NCBI GenBank assembly: GCA_903828455.1 | Contig: CAIKMJ010000064.1 | Coordinates: 1-45,955, forward strand | Reading direction: 5' to 3' | Source: an uncultured Acidobacteriia bacterium | Lineage (GTDB): Bacteria; Acidobacteriota; Terriglobia; Bryobacterales; Bryobacteraceae | DNA: 45,955 nt | Shown: positions 1-7,279 of the stretch, one piece after another | Numbering within the stretch: position 1 is the first letter of the stretch | Layout of the letters: the number at the start of each line of letters is the position of its first letter | Notes under the pieces: model-generated | Databases searched by the model: none | Told to the model about the DNA's origin: nothing | What the model saw: only the letters and a program-made list of their open reading frames with translations | Made by a program: the position numbers and the translations under genes

Positions 1-1739
1 ACCGTAATCCGCGCGTCCAGCTTCACCATTTCATCCTTCAACTGCTGCCGCGTATGCTTCGCCGTCCCGCGCATCAGCATCGAACCCGTCAGATCTCCCG
101 CCGCCCGCCGCCCCGTCAGCGACTTCTCATCGCCGAACTGCAGCGTCAGCGTCGCGGTCACCGTCGCCCCGCGCGACTGCTTCGGCAGCAGCATCACATG
201 CAGCCCGCTCGTCAGCTGCCCCCGCTGCACGCGCTTTTCAATATTGGCCGGCGAAGGGTCGAACGCCTCGCCCGCCGACATATCCAGGCTGGTCTTGAAA
301 TTCTGCAGCGAACTTTCGATCGCCGGCGCTTCCGGCACCATCGTCCGGTCCGGCGCTGCTTCCGGAATGAACTCGCCCACCGTGCGGTTCGACGCTTTGA
401 AATACGTCTTCGCCACCCGCAGCACATCTTCCGCCGTCACCGCCTTCAGCTGCTCGTAATTGAGGAAAAACAGCCGCCAGTCGCCCGCGCCGATCTCCTC
501 GCTCAGCAGCCGCGCCACCGTCTGCGAATTGCGGATCTGCTCTTCCATCCCCTGCACGATGCGCGTTCTCGACCGCTCCACTTCTTCCTTGCTCGGCGGC
601 TCGCTCACCATCCCGGCAATCGTGTCGATCATCGCCTTCCGCGCCTCGTCGAGCGACTGATCCTTGCTCAGCGTCGCCGACGCCAGCACATACCCGGGAT
701 CGTGCAGTTCGTCATACTCCATCTGCACATTCACGGCCTTCTTGTTTTCCACCAGCGCCTTGTACAGCCGCCCCGTCGACGTCACCGGCGCGTGCCCGCC
801 GCCTCCGCCTGTCGCCGCCAGAATCCCGATCATCACCTCGAGCGCCGCCGAATCCGGATGCGACAGCGCCGGCGCATGCCACGCCATCATCACCACCGGA
901 CTGTCGCCCACGCGCCGCAACTCCACCGTCCGCTCGCCGTCCTGCACAGGCTCCACCGTGTAGGTGTCGTTCAGCTTGCGCGCGGGGCGGGGAATTGCCC
1001 CGAACGCGTCGGCCACCATCTTCAGCGTCTTTGTCTCGTCGAACTGCCCGGCCACCACCAGCACCGCGTTGTCCGGCTGATAATACGTGCGGTAAAACGC
1101 CGCCAGCCGGTCAATCGGAACTTTCTCGATATCGGCCCGCGACCCGATCGTGCTCTTCCCGTAGTTGTGCCACAGGTACGCCGTCGACACCACGCGCTCC
1201 TCCAGAATCCGCTCCGGACTGTTCTCGCCGCGCTCGAACTCATTCCGCACCACGGTCATCTCGGTATCGAGCAGCGCCTTGTCCATCCGCATGTTCACCA
1301 TGCGTTCGGCCTCGAGGCCCAGCGCCCATTTCAGATTCTCATCGGTCGCCGTGAACGTCTCGAAGTAATTCGTGCGGTCCACGTTCGTCGACCCGTTGAA
1401 CAGCGCGCCGTGATCCACCAGTTCTTTTTTGATGTCGCGGTCGTGCGTGCTCCGGATGAAGTTCATGTGCTCCAGCAGATGCGCCATGCCGCTCTCGCCA
1501 TAGCCCTCGTGCCGCGACCCCACCAGGTACGTCATATTGACCATCACCTTGGGGCTCGACGAATCGGGCAACAGCAGCACCCGCAGGCCGTTCGGATACG
1601 CATACTCCGTAATCCCGCCCATCGTGGCCTTTTTCTGCACGCCCGCCGGCAGAGTCTGCGCCGTCAGCACCTGCGCCGCCAGCGCGGCAGCCAGCGCCGC
1701 CGTCAGCAGGATCCGCGTCGCCATCGATCGATTACGCAT
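1..1739 (-). CDS. M16 family zinc peptidase, secreted, 3' end outside the window
   Basis: Reading leftward from ATG at 1739, the frame stays open to the window edge (579 codons seen). Residues 1-29 form a signal peptide with an Ala/Leu-rich core. The inverted zinc motif of M16 (pitrilysin/insulinase) peptidases, HLLEH, is at residues 87-91 in the context ESGMAHLLEHMNF. Downstream are the expected family features: the acidic segment around NEFERGENSPER, the YYQPDNAVLVVAG block, and a second region with the G-R-L-Y pattern of the M16 C-terminal domain. A GGAGG sits about 5 bases before the ATG and fixes the start. Family members are periplasmic or secreted zinc endopeptidases, often with two M16 repeats and close to 900 residues, so roughly a third is missing here. 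The substrate is unknown. Confidence 0.93.
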   Translation of the reverse strand, partial: MRNRSMATRILLTAALAAALAAQVLTAQTLPAGVQKKATMGGITEYAYPNGLRVLLLPDSSSPKVMVNMTYLVGSRHEGYGESGMAHLLEHMNFIRSTHDRDIKKELVDHGALFNGSTNVDRTNYFETFTATDENLKWALGLEAERMVNMRMDKALLDTEMTVVRNEFERGENSPERILEERVVSTAYLWHNYGKSTIGSRADIEKVPIDRLAAFYRTYYQPDNAVLVVAGQFDETKTLKMVADAFGAIPRPARKLNDTYTVEPVQDGERTVELRRVGDSPVVMMAWHAPALSHPDSAALEVMIGILAATGGGGGHAPVTSTGRLYKALVENKKAVNVQMEYDELHDPGYVLASATLSKDQSLDEARKAMIDTIAGMVSEPPSKEEVERSRTRIVQGMEEQIRNSQTVARLLSEEIGAGDWRLFFLNYEQLKAVTAEDVLRVAKTYFKASNRTVGEFIPEAAPDRTMVPEAPAIESSLQNFKTSLDMSAGEAFDPSPANIEKRVQRGQLTSGLHVMLLPKQSRGATVTATLTLQFGDEKSLTGRRAAGDLTGSMLMRGTAKHTRQQLKDEMVKLDARIT

Positions 1740-1763
1740 CAAGAGCCTCCATAAAACAACACA

Positions 1764-1787
1764 CCCCCGCTCTTCTGCAGACGGGGG
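1764..1787 (-). terminator. Small GC hairpin upstream of the M16 gene
   Basis: CCCCCG (1764-1769) and CGGGGG (1782-1787) form a 6-bp stem with a 12-base loop. On the minus strand it is followed by TGTGTTGTTTT. It could end transcription from the antitoxin locus before the M16 gene, or act as a leader hairpin of the M16 mRNA. It is short and the T-run is interrupted. Confidence 0.4.
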
Positions 1788-1922
1788 CCTGTCAATTATG
1801 TTACGCCAGATAATCTACCCGCCCGCGCGCGGACCGTTGGCAGCATCCCTTCCGCGCTTCACGCCGGCGAGCTCCTCGGCCGCGGCGTCAGTGGGAACGA
1901 ATCAGGAAAGGCTCGCCACCGC

Positions 1923-2030
1923 TTATGCCCGGTCTTCCGCACCGTGAATCACGCAGATAATCTGTACGAAGTCCGGGTCGACCCGGTAAACGATGATGTA
2001 CGGCAGCGGCGCGCGCCCACCGAATCCGCT
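1923..2030 (-). pseudogene. Truncated ParE/RelE-family toxin remnant
   Basis: Immediately after the stop of the antitoxin at 2031, and in the same frame, 35 codons encode the C-terminal end of a ParE/RelE-superfamily toxin. They include the characteristic LPYIIVYRV strand followed by VQIICVIHGAEDRA and a TAA stop at 1925-1923. A complete ParE is about 90-100 residues; the N-terminal helices and first strands are absent and there is no start codon. The simplest reading is an internal deletion that removed the first two thirds of the toxin and joined its tail to the antitoxin stop. Confidence 0.65.
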
Positions 2031-2255
2031 TCAAGCCCGGAGCATCCGATCAATGCGCGCTTCCATTTCCTCTTCCTCAAGGAACTCGCCGCGAGCGATC
2101 TGGTCGATTCCCACCTGCACCTGCTCCCGCATCCGCTCGGCGTGGGCGAGCAGCCGGTCGACGGCCTCCTGCACCAGATCGTCAGTGCCCCGTCCCGTGC
2201 GGACGGCAAGCCCGTTGAGCCGGGTCGCCTGAATCTGTGGCAGATGAACTTCCAT
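2031..2255 (-). CDS. ParD-like ribbon-helix-helix antitoxin, apparently without a working toxin
   Basis: A 74-residue protein whose N-terminus has the pattern of a short DNA-binding beta strand plus two helices (EVHLPQIQATRLNGLAV, then TDDLVQEAVDRLLAH). An acidic C-terminal tail (ARGEFLEEEEMEARIDRML) matches the toxin-neutralising tail of ParD/CopG-type antitoxins. The normal partner gene should follow or overlap it, but only a toxin tail is left (1923-2030). It may still act as a DNA-binding regulator or as an antidote to a toxin encoded elsewhere. No strong ribosome binding site is visible, so the start is the first ATG of the frame. Confidence 0.72.
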   Translation of the reverse strand: MEVHLPQIQATRLNGLAVRTGRGTDDLVQEAVDRLLAHAERMREQVQVGIDQIARGEFLEEEEMEARIDRMLRA

Positions 2256-2342
2256 AGCGGCAATTTAAGGAAAGCGCGACGACGAGTCGGGAATTTCCTG
2301 TAATTCTCAGGATTTCGATCCGTCGCAACCGCGGCAACGCGC

Positions 2343-4082
2343 CTACCCCGCCGCCAGCCGCATCTCCACTTCGAGCCCCGCCGGCACGCGGTTCCGGCAC
2401 TTCACCCGCCCCCCGCACGCCTCCACCGCCGCCCGCACAATCGCCAGCCCCAGCCCCACTCCGCCCGACTCCCGGTTGCGCGACGTCTCCACCCGGTAAA
2501 ACGGCTCGAACACCCGCTCCACCTCCGCCTCCGGCAGCCCCGGCCCGCTGTCCTCCACCGCAATCACCACCTCGTCCCGCTCCCGCCGCGCCCGCACCCG
2601 GATCGGCCCCGCCTCCCCCGCATACCGCAGCGCATTTCGCAGCAAATTCGACAGCGCCCGCAGCAGCGACTCCTCATCCGCCCGCGCCCGCAGCCCCGCT
2701 TCCACGTCAATCTCCACCCCGCGTCCGCCCGCCTCGCGCGCCACCGCCCGCTTCGCCACCTCCGCCACATCCACCGCCACCAGCGGCCTCGCCTGCTGCA
2801 TCCCGATCTTCGAAAAATTCAGCAGCTCGCTCACCAGCGTCGACATCGCCCGCACCTCCTCGTGCAGATCGTCCACCGCCCCCGGCCCCGCCTTCTCCTC
2901 CGCAATATTTCGTTCCAGAATCCCCAGCGCGAACTGCAGCCGCGCAATCGGCGCGCTCAGCTCATGCGCAATGTCGCCGAGGAACCGCTTCTGCGCCGCC
3001 GCGAACCCCGCGATCCTCGCCCCCATCCGGTTGATCGCCGCCGCCAGATGCCCCACCTCGTCGCCCCGCGCCTCCGGCAACTGATGATGAAACTCTCCCT
3101 CCGCAATCCGCTCCGTCACATGGCTCATCTCCTTCACCGCCCGCGTCAGACCGCGGATGAACGGCAGCCAGCACAGCGCGAACACCGCCAGCACCGCCAG
3201 CGCCAGCGGCAGCCACGGCTTGTAATCGAAAAACAGCGGCGTCCCCACAAACGAATGCGACGCAATAAACAGCACCCCCGGCACCGTCGTCCCGGAGCCC
3301 TTCGAATGCAGCGGTATCCGCACCCCCACCCAGTACAGCGCCGGATTTCCCGACTCCAGTTGCAGCAGCCTCGGCCGCTCGAATCCCGCCGGCTCCGGTG
3401 GACGATTCGGCTCGAATCCCGCCGCCCCGCCCGCCTGCCCCTGCTGCTCCGGCGGCGCGCCTCTGCCTTTTCCCGCATCCGGCCCCTTCCCCTCGAACGG
3501 CGGCCCCTCTCCGAAGCCCGGCAGTCTTCCGGTCAACGGCGGACCCTTCTTTTCGCCCCGCGGCGGCCCTTCTCTTGGCGGCGCTCCTTCTCTCGGCGGT
3601 CCCTCTCTTGGCGGCGGCCCCTCTCGCGGTGGCGGGCTGCCCTTTCTCTCCGGCGGCGGACCAGCCTTCTCCCCCGCGCCGTCCTTCTGCTCCTCAGCCG
3701 CCGCGCTTCCCGCGGCCTTCTTGTCCGCCTCCGCCTCGCGCGCCGGCGGACGCGCCAGGTCATCCCGCACCGCCTGCGGAAGCGTCACCGCCGGCCCCGC
3801 CACCTGTTTCAGCTCCGGCATCGAAAACAGGTAAAACTCCGCCTTGTACGTCTTCGCCAGCCGCCCCATCAGATCGTTGCGCATCCCGACCGGCGTGTCC
3901 TGCAGGTCCAGCGCCACCTGCTGCGCCAGGTCCACCACGCGCTCCTCGGCCGGCGCGAAAAACAGCGTGTCCAGGTTCAGATGAAACTGCACCCGCGCGA
4001 ACACCAGAAACACCAGCGCCAGCAGCACCACGTTGACGAACGCCAGCAGAAAGATCCTGCCCGAAAGCCCCGGCCCCTTCAC
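2343..4082 (-). CDS. Envelope sensor histidine kinase, CpxA-like, with a long low-complexity periplasmic insert
   Basis: A 579-residue inner-membrane sensor kinase. Membrane segments lie at about 8-29 and 290-309. The periplasmic part between them starts as a folded region (30-110), runs through a stretch rich in Pro, Gly, Glu and Lys (about 111-238, with repeated PPREG units), then returns to a folded part (239-288). A HAMP linker follows at about 310-360. The phosphoacceptor box FLGDIAHELSAP has His373. The ATPase domain has an N box (NLLRNALRYA), DSGPGLP and a GVGLGLAIV G box. Its start overlaps the end of the response regulator gene at 4079 by 4 bases, so the two are translationally coupled. 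Order and sequence resemble CpxA, an envelope-stress kinase, but the stimulus is unknown. Confidence 0.93.
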   Translation of the reverse strand: MKGPGLSGRIFLLAFVNVVLLALVFLVFARVQFHLNLDTLFFAPAEERVVDLAQQVALDLQDTPVGMRNDLMGRLAKTYKAEFYLFSMPELKQVAGPAVTLPQAVRDDLARPPAREAEADKKAAGSAAAEEQKDGAGEKAGPPPERKGSPPPREGPPPREGPPREGAPPREGPPRGEKKGPPLTGRLPGFGEGPPFEGKGPDAGKGRGAPPEQQGQAGGAAGFEPNRPPEPAGFERPRLLQLESGNPALYWVGVRIPLHSKGSGTTVPGVLFIASHSFVGTPLFFDYKPWLPLALAVLAVFALCWLPFIRGLTRAVKEMSHVTERIAEGEFHHQLPEARGDEVGHLAAAINRMGARIAGFAAAQKRFLGDIAHELSAPIARLQFALGILERNIAEEKAGPGAVDDLHEEVRAMSTLVSELLNFSKIGMQQARPLVAVDVAEVAKRAVAREAGGRGVEIDVEAGLRARADEESLLRALSNLLRNALRYAGEAGPIRVRARRERDEVVIAVEDSGPGLPEAEVERVFEPFYRVETSRNRESGGVGLGLAIVRAAVEACGGRVKCRNRVPAGLEVEMRLAAG

Positions 4083-4789
4083 AGCGGCTCTCCTCCCGGC
4101 CGCAGCATCATGTACCCCGCGCTCCGTACCGTCTGGATAAACCGCGGCGCCTTCGGGTCATCCCCCAGCTTCTTCCGTATCGACGAAATATGGACGTCGA
4201 TCGACCGGTCGAACGCCTCGAAATCCCTCTCCGCCACCTCCAGCAGCAAACTCTCCCGCGTCCTCACCCGCCCCGCCGCCTTCGCCATCGCCAGCAGCAG
4301 ATCGAACTCCACCGCCGTCAGCGTCAGCGGCTGGTCATCCAGCTGCGCCGTGCGCGTCTCCGGATCCACCCGCAGCGGCCCCACCACCACCTCCGCCTGC
4401 CGTTCGTCGCCCTTATGCCGCGCCGTAATCCTCGACCGCCGGATCACCGCCCGCAGCCGCGCCAGCAGCTCCCGCGTCGAAAACGTCTTCGGCAGATAAT
4501 CGTCCGCGCCCGTCTCGAGCCCCACAATCCGGTCCGCCTCTTCCCCCAGCCCCGTCAGCATCAGGACCGGAACGTCCGATTTCGCACGCAGCCGCCGCAG
4601 CACTTCCACCCCGTCCATCCCCGGCAGCATCACGTCCAGCACAATCGCGTCGAATCGCCCCGCCAGCGCCACATCCAGCCCCTCCGGCCCCGTATGCGCG
4701 GAATCCACCTGATAGCCGAGCGGCTCCAGATAATCGCGCACCAAACGGCACAACCGCGCGTCGTCGTCAATCATCAATAAGTGGGTCAA
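4079..4789 (-). CDS. OmpR/CpxR-family response regulator
   Basis: A 236-residue two-domain regulator. The receiver domain has the acidic pocket (Asp8-Asp10), phosphoacceptor Asp52 (IVLDVMLPGMDG), Thr79 and Lys101. The residue after Lys101 is Thr (PKTF) where most family members have Pro. The C-terminal winged-helix domain (about 135-232) includes LTAVEFDLLLAMAKAAGRV and VDVHISSIRKKLG, then the wing IQTVRSAGYMM. The frame opens with TTG at 4789; the first ATG is codon 6, too deep in the first receiver strand to be the start. The kinase gene overlaps its 3' end. The GTAAA boxes upstream suggest autoregulation and control of the divergent diheme protein. Confidence 0.93.
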   Translation of the reverse strand: MTHLLMIDDDARLCRLVRDYLEPLGYQVDSAHTGPEGLDVALAGRFDAIVLDVMLPGMDGVEVLRRLRAKSDVPVLMLTGLGEEADRIVGLETGADDYLPKTFSTRELLARLRAVIRRSRITARHKGDERQAEVVVGPLRVDPETRTAQLDDQPLTLTAVEFDLLLAMAKAAGRVRTRESLLLEVAERDFEAFDRSIDVHISSIRKKLGDDPKAPRFIQTVRSAGYMMLRPGGEPL

Positions 4790-4828
4790 AACAAGTAATA
4801 ACTCTTTTTGCTGCCGAGGGGCTACACG

Positions 4829-4877
4829 TTTACCGCAGCTTTACAACTCTCCGAATTTCTGTAAACGCGAACTTTAC
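4829..4877. promoter_or_regulatory. Array of four GTAAA boxes, candidate CpxR-type binding region
   Basis: In the 110-base gap between the divergent regulator and diheme-protein genes, GTAAA occurs at 4829-4833 and 4840-4844 (minus strand), 4861-4865 (plus) and 4873-4877 (minus). The first two form a direct repeat with a 6-base spacer, close to the GTAAA-N5-GTAAA site described for CpxR. The starts are 11, 21 and 12 bases apart, so all lie near one face of the helix. The coincidence with an adjacent CpxR-like gene makes this a plausible operator. Confidence 0.55.
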
Positions 4878-4899
4878 AGTCGAAGAGTGAAGTAGAGTC

Positions 4900-6324
4900 A
4901 TGAGCGCAAAACTCCTCACCCTGTCGGTGTTTGCAGCAACTTTAGTATTTGGCCAGGCGGGCGGACCGCCCCAGCCGGGCCCGCAACCCGCTCCGCCGTT
5001 CGGCCCCGGCCCCAACAATAACGGTGGCCCGAACGGTGGCCCGAACGGCGGCCCGAATGGCGGTCCCCGCGGCCCCATCGCCGGACTCACCCAGGCCGAA
5101 GTCGCCCTCTTTAACGAAGGCCTCAGCCGCTTTCTCGAAATCGATTCCGTCTCCGGCACGCAGCCCGGCGCCAGCGGCGTGGGTCTCGGCCCGCGCTTCA
5201 ATCTGAACTCCTGCGCCGGATGTCACGCCCAGCCCGGGCCCGGCGGCACCAGCCCGCGTGTCAATCCTCAGATTCCGGTTGCCACCAGCTTCGGCGCCAC
5301 CAACACCATCCCCAACTTCATCCAGCAGAACGGCCCGGTGCGCGTGGTCCGCTTTGTCAGGAACCCGGATGGCACGCCCGATGGCGGCGTGCATGACCTG
5401 TTCACCATCACCGGCCGCGCCGACGCCGCCGGCTGCAAAATCGCTCAGCCCGATTTCGCCGCCGCTGTTCAGCAGAACAACGCCATCTTCCGCATCCCCA
5501 CGCCGGTCTTCGGCGCCGGACTCATCGAGTCTCTGCCCGATTCCGCCATCCTCGCCAATACGGCATCGAACGCGCAGAAGGCCGCGCTCGGCATCGCCGG
5601 CAGGCCCAACCGCAACGGCAACGATGGCACCATCACCCGCTTCGGCTGGAAGGCGCAGAATAAGTCGCTCATGATCTTCGGCGGCGAAGCCTACAACGTG
5701 GAGCAGGGCGTCACCAACGAACTCTTCCCCACCGAGCGCGACGAAACCCCCGGCTGCAACCACAACGCCACGCCGGAGGATCACACCAACACCACGGCCA
5801 CCACGGTGCTTTCCAGCATCAGCGACGTGACCGGCTTTGCCGCCTTCATGCGCTTCCTCGCTCCGCCCGCGCCCGCGCCGGCCACCGCCTCCTCCACTCG
5901 CGGCGCTCAGCTCTTCGCCCAGATCGGCTGCGCCCAATGCCATACGCCTTCCATGAAGACCGGCACCGTCACTTCAGCCGCTCTCAGCAACCAGACCGTG
6001 AATCTCTACTCCGATCTTTTGCTGCACCACATGGGCCCGAATCTGGCGGACGGCGTCAGCCAGGGCCTCGCCGCCGGCGACGAGTTCCGCAGCGCCCCGC
6101 TCTGGGGTCTCGGCCAGCGCCTCTTCTATCTGCACGATGGCCGCACCAGCGACCTGACGCAGGCCATCCTCGCCCACGCCAGCCCCGCCGGCCAAAGCTC
6201 CACAGGACAAAGCTCCACAGGACAAAGCTATCCGGCCTCGGAAGCCAACGCCGTCGTCGCGGCCTTCAAAAACCTCAGCGCCACCGCAACCCAGGACCTG
6301 CTCAACTTCCTCGGGTCACTGTAA
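4900..6324 (+). CDS. Secreted diheme protein of the di-heme oxidoreductase / cytochrome c peroxidase-like (DUF1111) family
   Basis: A 474-residue exported protein with a signal peptide (1-19) and a Pro/Gly-rich linker (20-58) that carries four tandem NGGP units. There are two c-type heme sites: CAGCH at 105-109, and CAQCH at 344-348 inside a typical cytochrome c context (GAQLFAQIGCAQCHTP). The C-terminal part holds the conserved LLLHHMGPNLADG and FRSAPLWGLGQRLFYLHDGR blocks of the di-heme oxidoreductase family (sometimes called thiol oxidoreductase). Near the C-terminus GQSST is repeated, from a 15-bp tandem duplication. The protein should act in the periplasm as a peroxidase or redox enzyme; the substrate is unknown. 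It is divergent from the CpxAR-like pair and shares its upstream GTAAA boxes. Confidence 0.9.
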   Translation: MSAKLLTLSVFAATLVFGQAGGPPQPGPQPAPPFGPGPNNNGGPNGGPNGGPNGGPRGPIAGLTQAEVALFNEGLSRFLEIDSVSGTQPGASGVGLGPRFNLNSCAGCHAQPGPGGTSPRVNPQIPVATSFGATNTIPNFIQQNGPVRVVRFVRNPDGTPDGGVHDLFTITGRADAAGCKIAQPDFAAAVQQNNAIFRIPTPVFGAGLIESLPDSAILANTASNAQKAALGIAGRPNRNGNDGTITRFGWKAQNKSLMIFGGEAYNVEQGVTNELFPTERDETPGCNHNATPEDHTNTTATTVLSSISDVTGFAAFMRFLAPPAPAPATASSTRGAQLFAQIGCAQCHTPSMKTGTVTSAALSNQTVNLYSDLLLHHMGPNLADGVSQGLAAGDEFRSAPLWGLGQRLFYLHDGRTSDLTQAILAHASPAGQSSTGQSSTGQSYPASEANAVVAAFKNLSATATQDLLNFLGSL

Positions 6325-6335
6325 ACTCCGCATCG

Positions 6336-6386
6336 AAACCAGGGGGGAAACGCCCGGCCCGTGCCGCCGCGTTTCCCCCTTGGTTT
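6336..6386. terminator. Strong bidirectional hairpin terminator
   Basis: Bases 6336-6353 and 6369-6386 are an 18-bp inverted repeat with one mismatch. A-rich and T-rich ends flank it on both sides (AAACC / GGTTT), so it can serve the plus-strand diheme gene and the minus-strand toxin gene that converge here. Confidence 0.85.
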
Positions 6387-6411
6387 ATATGTCCCGCGCG
6401 AGGGCGCCAAT

Positions 6412-6684
6412 CTACTCGAACAATTCGGCGTGGCTGCCCGTGCGAACCAGCGTCAATTCGGTCTCGGTCAGCTTGTAAAGCAGTAGCCAGTCGGGCTGAA
6501 CGTGGCAGTCCCAGTGCCCGGTCCAGTTGCCGCGCAACGGATGCGCGCGGCACCGCGCGGGAAGCGGTTGCTCGTCCTGCAGCAGGTTGACGACGCCTTC
6601 CAGTTTGTCCAGATCCCGGCCCTGCCGGCGAACCCGCCGCAGATCGCGCTCAAACGCCGTCGTCGTGAGAAGCGCCAGCGGCAT
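6412..6684 (-). CDS. YafQ/RelE-family type II toxin (mRNA interferase)
   Basis: A 90-residue protein with the layout of YafQ-type toxins: an N-terminal strand, a basic helix (FERDLRRVRRQGRDLDKLEGVV), then PLRGNWTGHWDCHVQPDWLLLYKL and a final LTLVRTGSHAELF. The H-x-C-H-V-x-P-D-W-L-L-L-Y core is characteristic of this family, whose histidine and aspartate residues support ribosome-dependent mRNA cleavage. Its ATG overlaps the antitoxin stop by one base (TAATG), so translation is coupled. All family blocks are present and the frame is intact, so the toxin may be active. Confidence 0.9.
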   Translation of the reverse strand: MPLALLTTTAFERDLRRVRRQGRDLDKLEGVVNLLQDEQPLPARCRAHPLRGNWTGHWDCHVQPDWLLLYKLTETELTLVRTGSHAELFE

Positions 6685-6950
6685 TACGCCTTCTTGCGCA
6701 ATTCGCCAAATGATTTATAGCGCTCCAGCGCGGCCGGATCATTGGCCTCTGCCATCGCCGCAACTGTTTCGGCGTTCGGAATCGCCACCGCAAATGGCAG
6801 CCCCTTGTGCAGTTCCACCTGCTTCAGGAAAAGGCGAATCGCCTCGGTCGTCGTAATCCCGACCTTCGAAAACACCTTCTCCGCCGACTCCTTGAGCCTC
6901 GGCTCGACGCGCGCATGAATCATCCGCGTCTTTTCGCGTACCTGCGCCAT
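6684..6950 (-). CDS. RelB/DinJ-family antitoxin
   Basis: An 88-residue antitoxin gene directly before the YafQ-like toxin. The N-terminus is a ribbon-helix-helix (TRMIHARVEPRLKESAEKVFSKVG, then TTTEAIRLFLKQV), followed by the usual GLPFAVAIPN linker and an acidic, helical C-terminus that should wrap the toxin. The frame is open further upstream, but GGAGG sits 6 bases before the ATG at 6950, and the RelB/DinJ homology begins there. It is probably autoregulated through the palindrome at 6973-6986. Confidence 0.9.
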   Translation of the reverse strand: MAQVREKTRMIHARVEPRLKESAEKVFSKVGITTTEAIRLFLKQVELHKGLPFAVAIPNAETVAAMAEANDPAALERYKSFGELRKKA

Positions 6951-6972
6951 AATTGCCCTCCGGATCAATTGT

Positions 6973-6986
6973 ATCTCAAATGAGAT
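6973..6986. promoter_or_regulatory. Palindromic operator upstream of the DinJ-like antitoxin
   Basis: ATCTCA-AA-TGAGAT is a perfect 6+6 palindrome about 22 bases before the antitoxin start. RelB/DinJ antitoxins repress their own promoters by binding short palindromes of this kind. Confidence 0.55.
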
Positions 6987-7059
6987 CTGACCCCGCGCCC
7001 CCTGCCGCCGATTGCCGCTCGCCACACTCCGGTCGGATATCGATTGCCCCGTCCGTCGT

Positions 7060-7279
7060 AATTCCCTGCCGTCGCAATGCTGCTGAGTCCCGATACCGCG
7101 ATTCCCGCAGCGATTCCCTGATGGTCCGCCCGGCATGCACGGGCGCCACCGTTCGCGCCCGCGTCTCCTCGTGAATCAGGATCGGATGACTTCCTCTTCG
7201 CCGGTCCTCGCTGAAACCAGCCTGCTGAAGTGCCCGAATCGCTGGCTTCGCAGGGAATGTCGGGACTCCGGACTTGCAT
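7060..7279 (-). pseudogene. Decayed HicA-like toxin
   Basis: The minus strand encodes, without its own in-frame start codon, a run matching the HicA double-stranded-RNA-binding-like toxin: AIRALQQAGF, then RRRGSHPILIH with the conserved Gly-Ser-His, then TVAPVHAGRTIRE. After this the HicA frame is lost: the expected final helix appears in another frame (GIAVSGLS), next to an imperfect tandem repeat of GGGAATCGC. The ATG at 7279 opens a different, non-homologous frame. The reading frame from the HicB remnant runs straight into it because the intervening stop is gone. Confidence 0.7.

Noticed and set aside
54-1754. A 566-codon plus-strand open frame opposite the M16 peptidase gene
   Set aside because: Arg/His/Pro-rich antisense frame caused by high GC codon use; the minus strand carries a clear M16 peptidase with signal peptide, zinc motif and ribosome site.
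2862-4499. A 545-codon plus-strand frame across the kinase and regulator genes
   Set aside because: Composition is that of an antisense shadow (Arg/Pro/Gln-rich) and it covers the junction of two well-defined overlapping genes.
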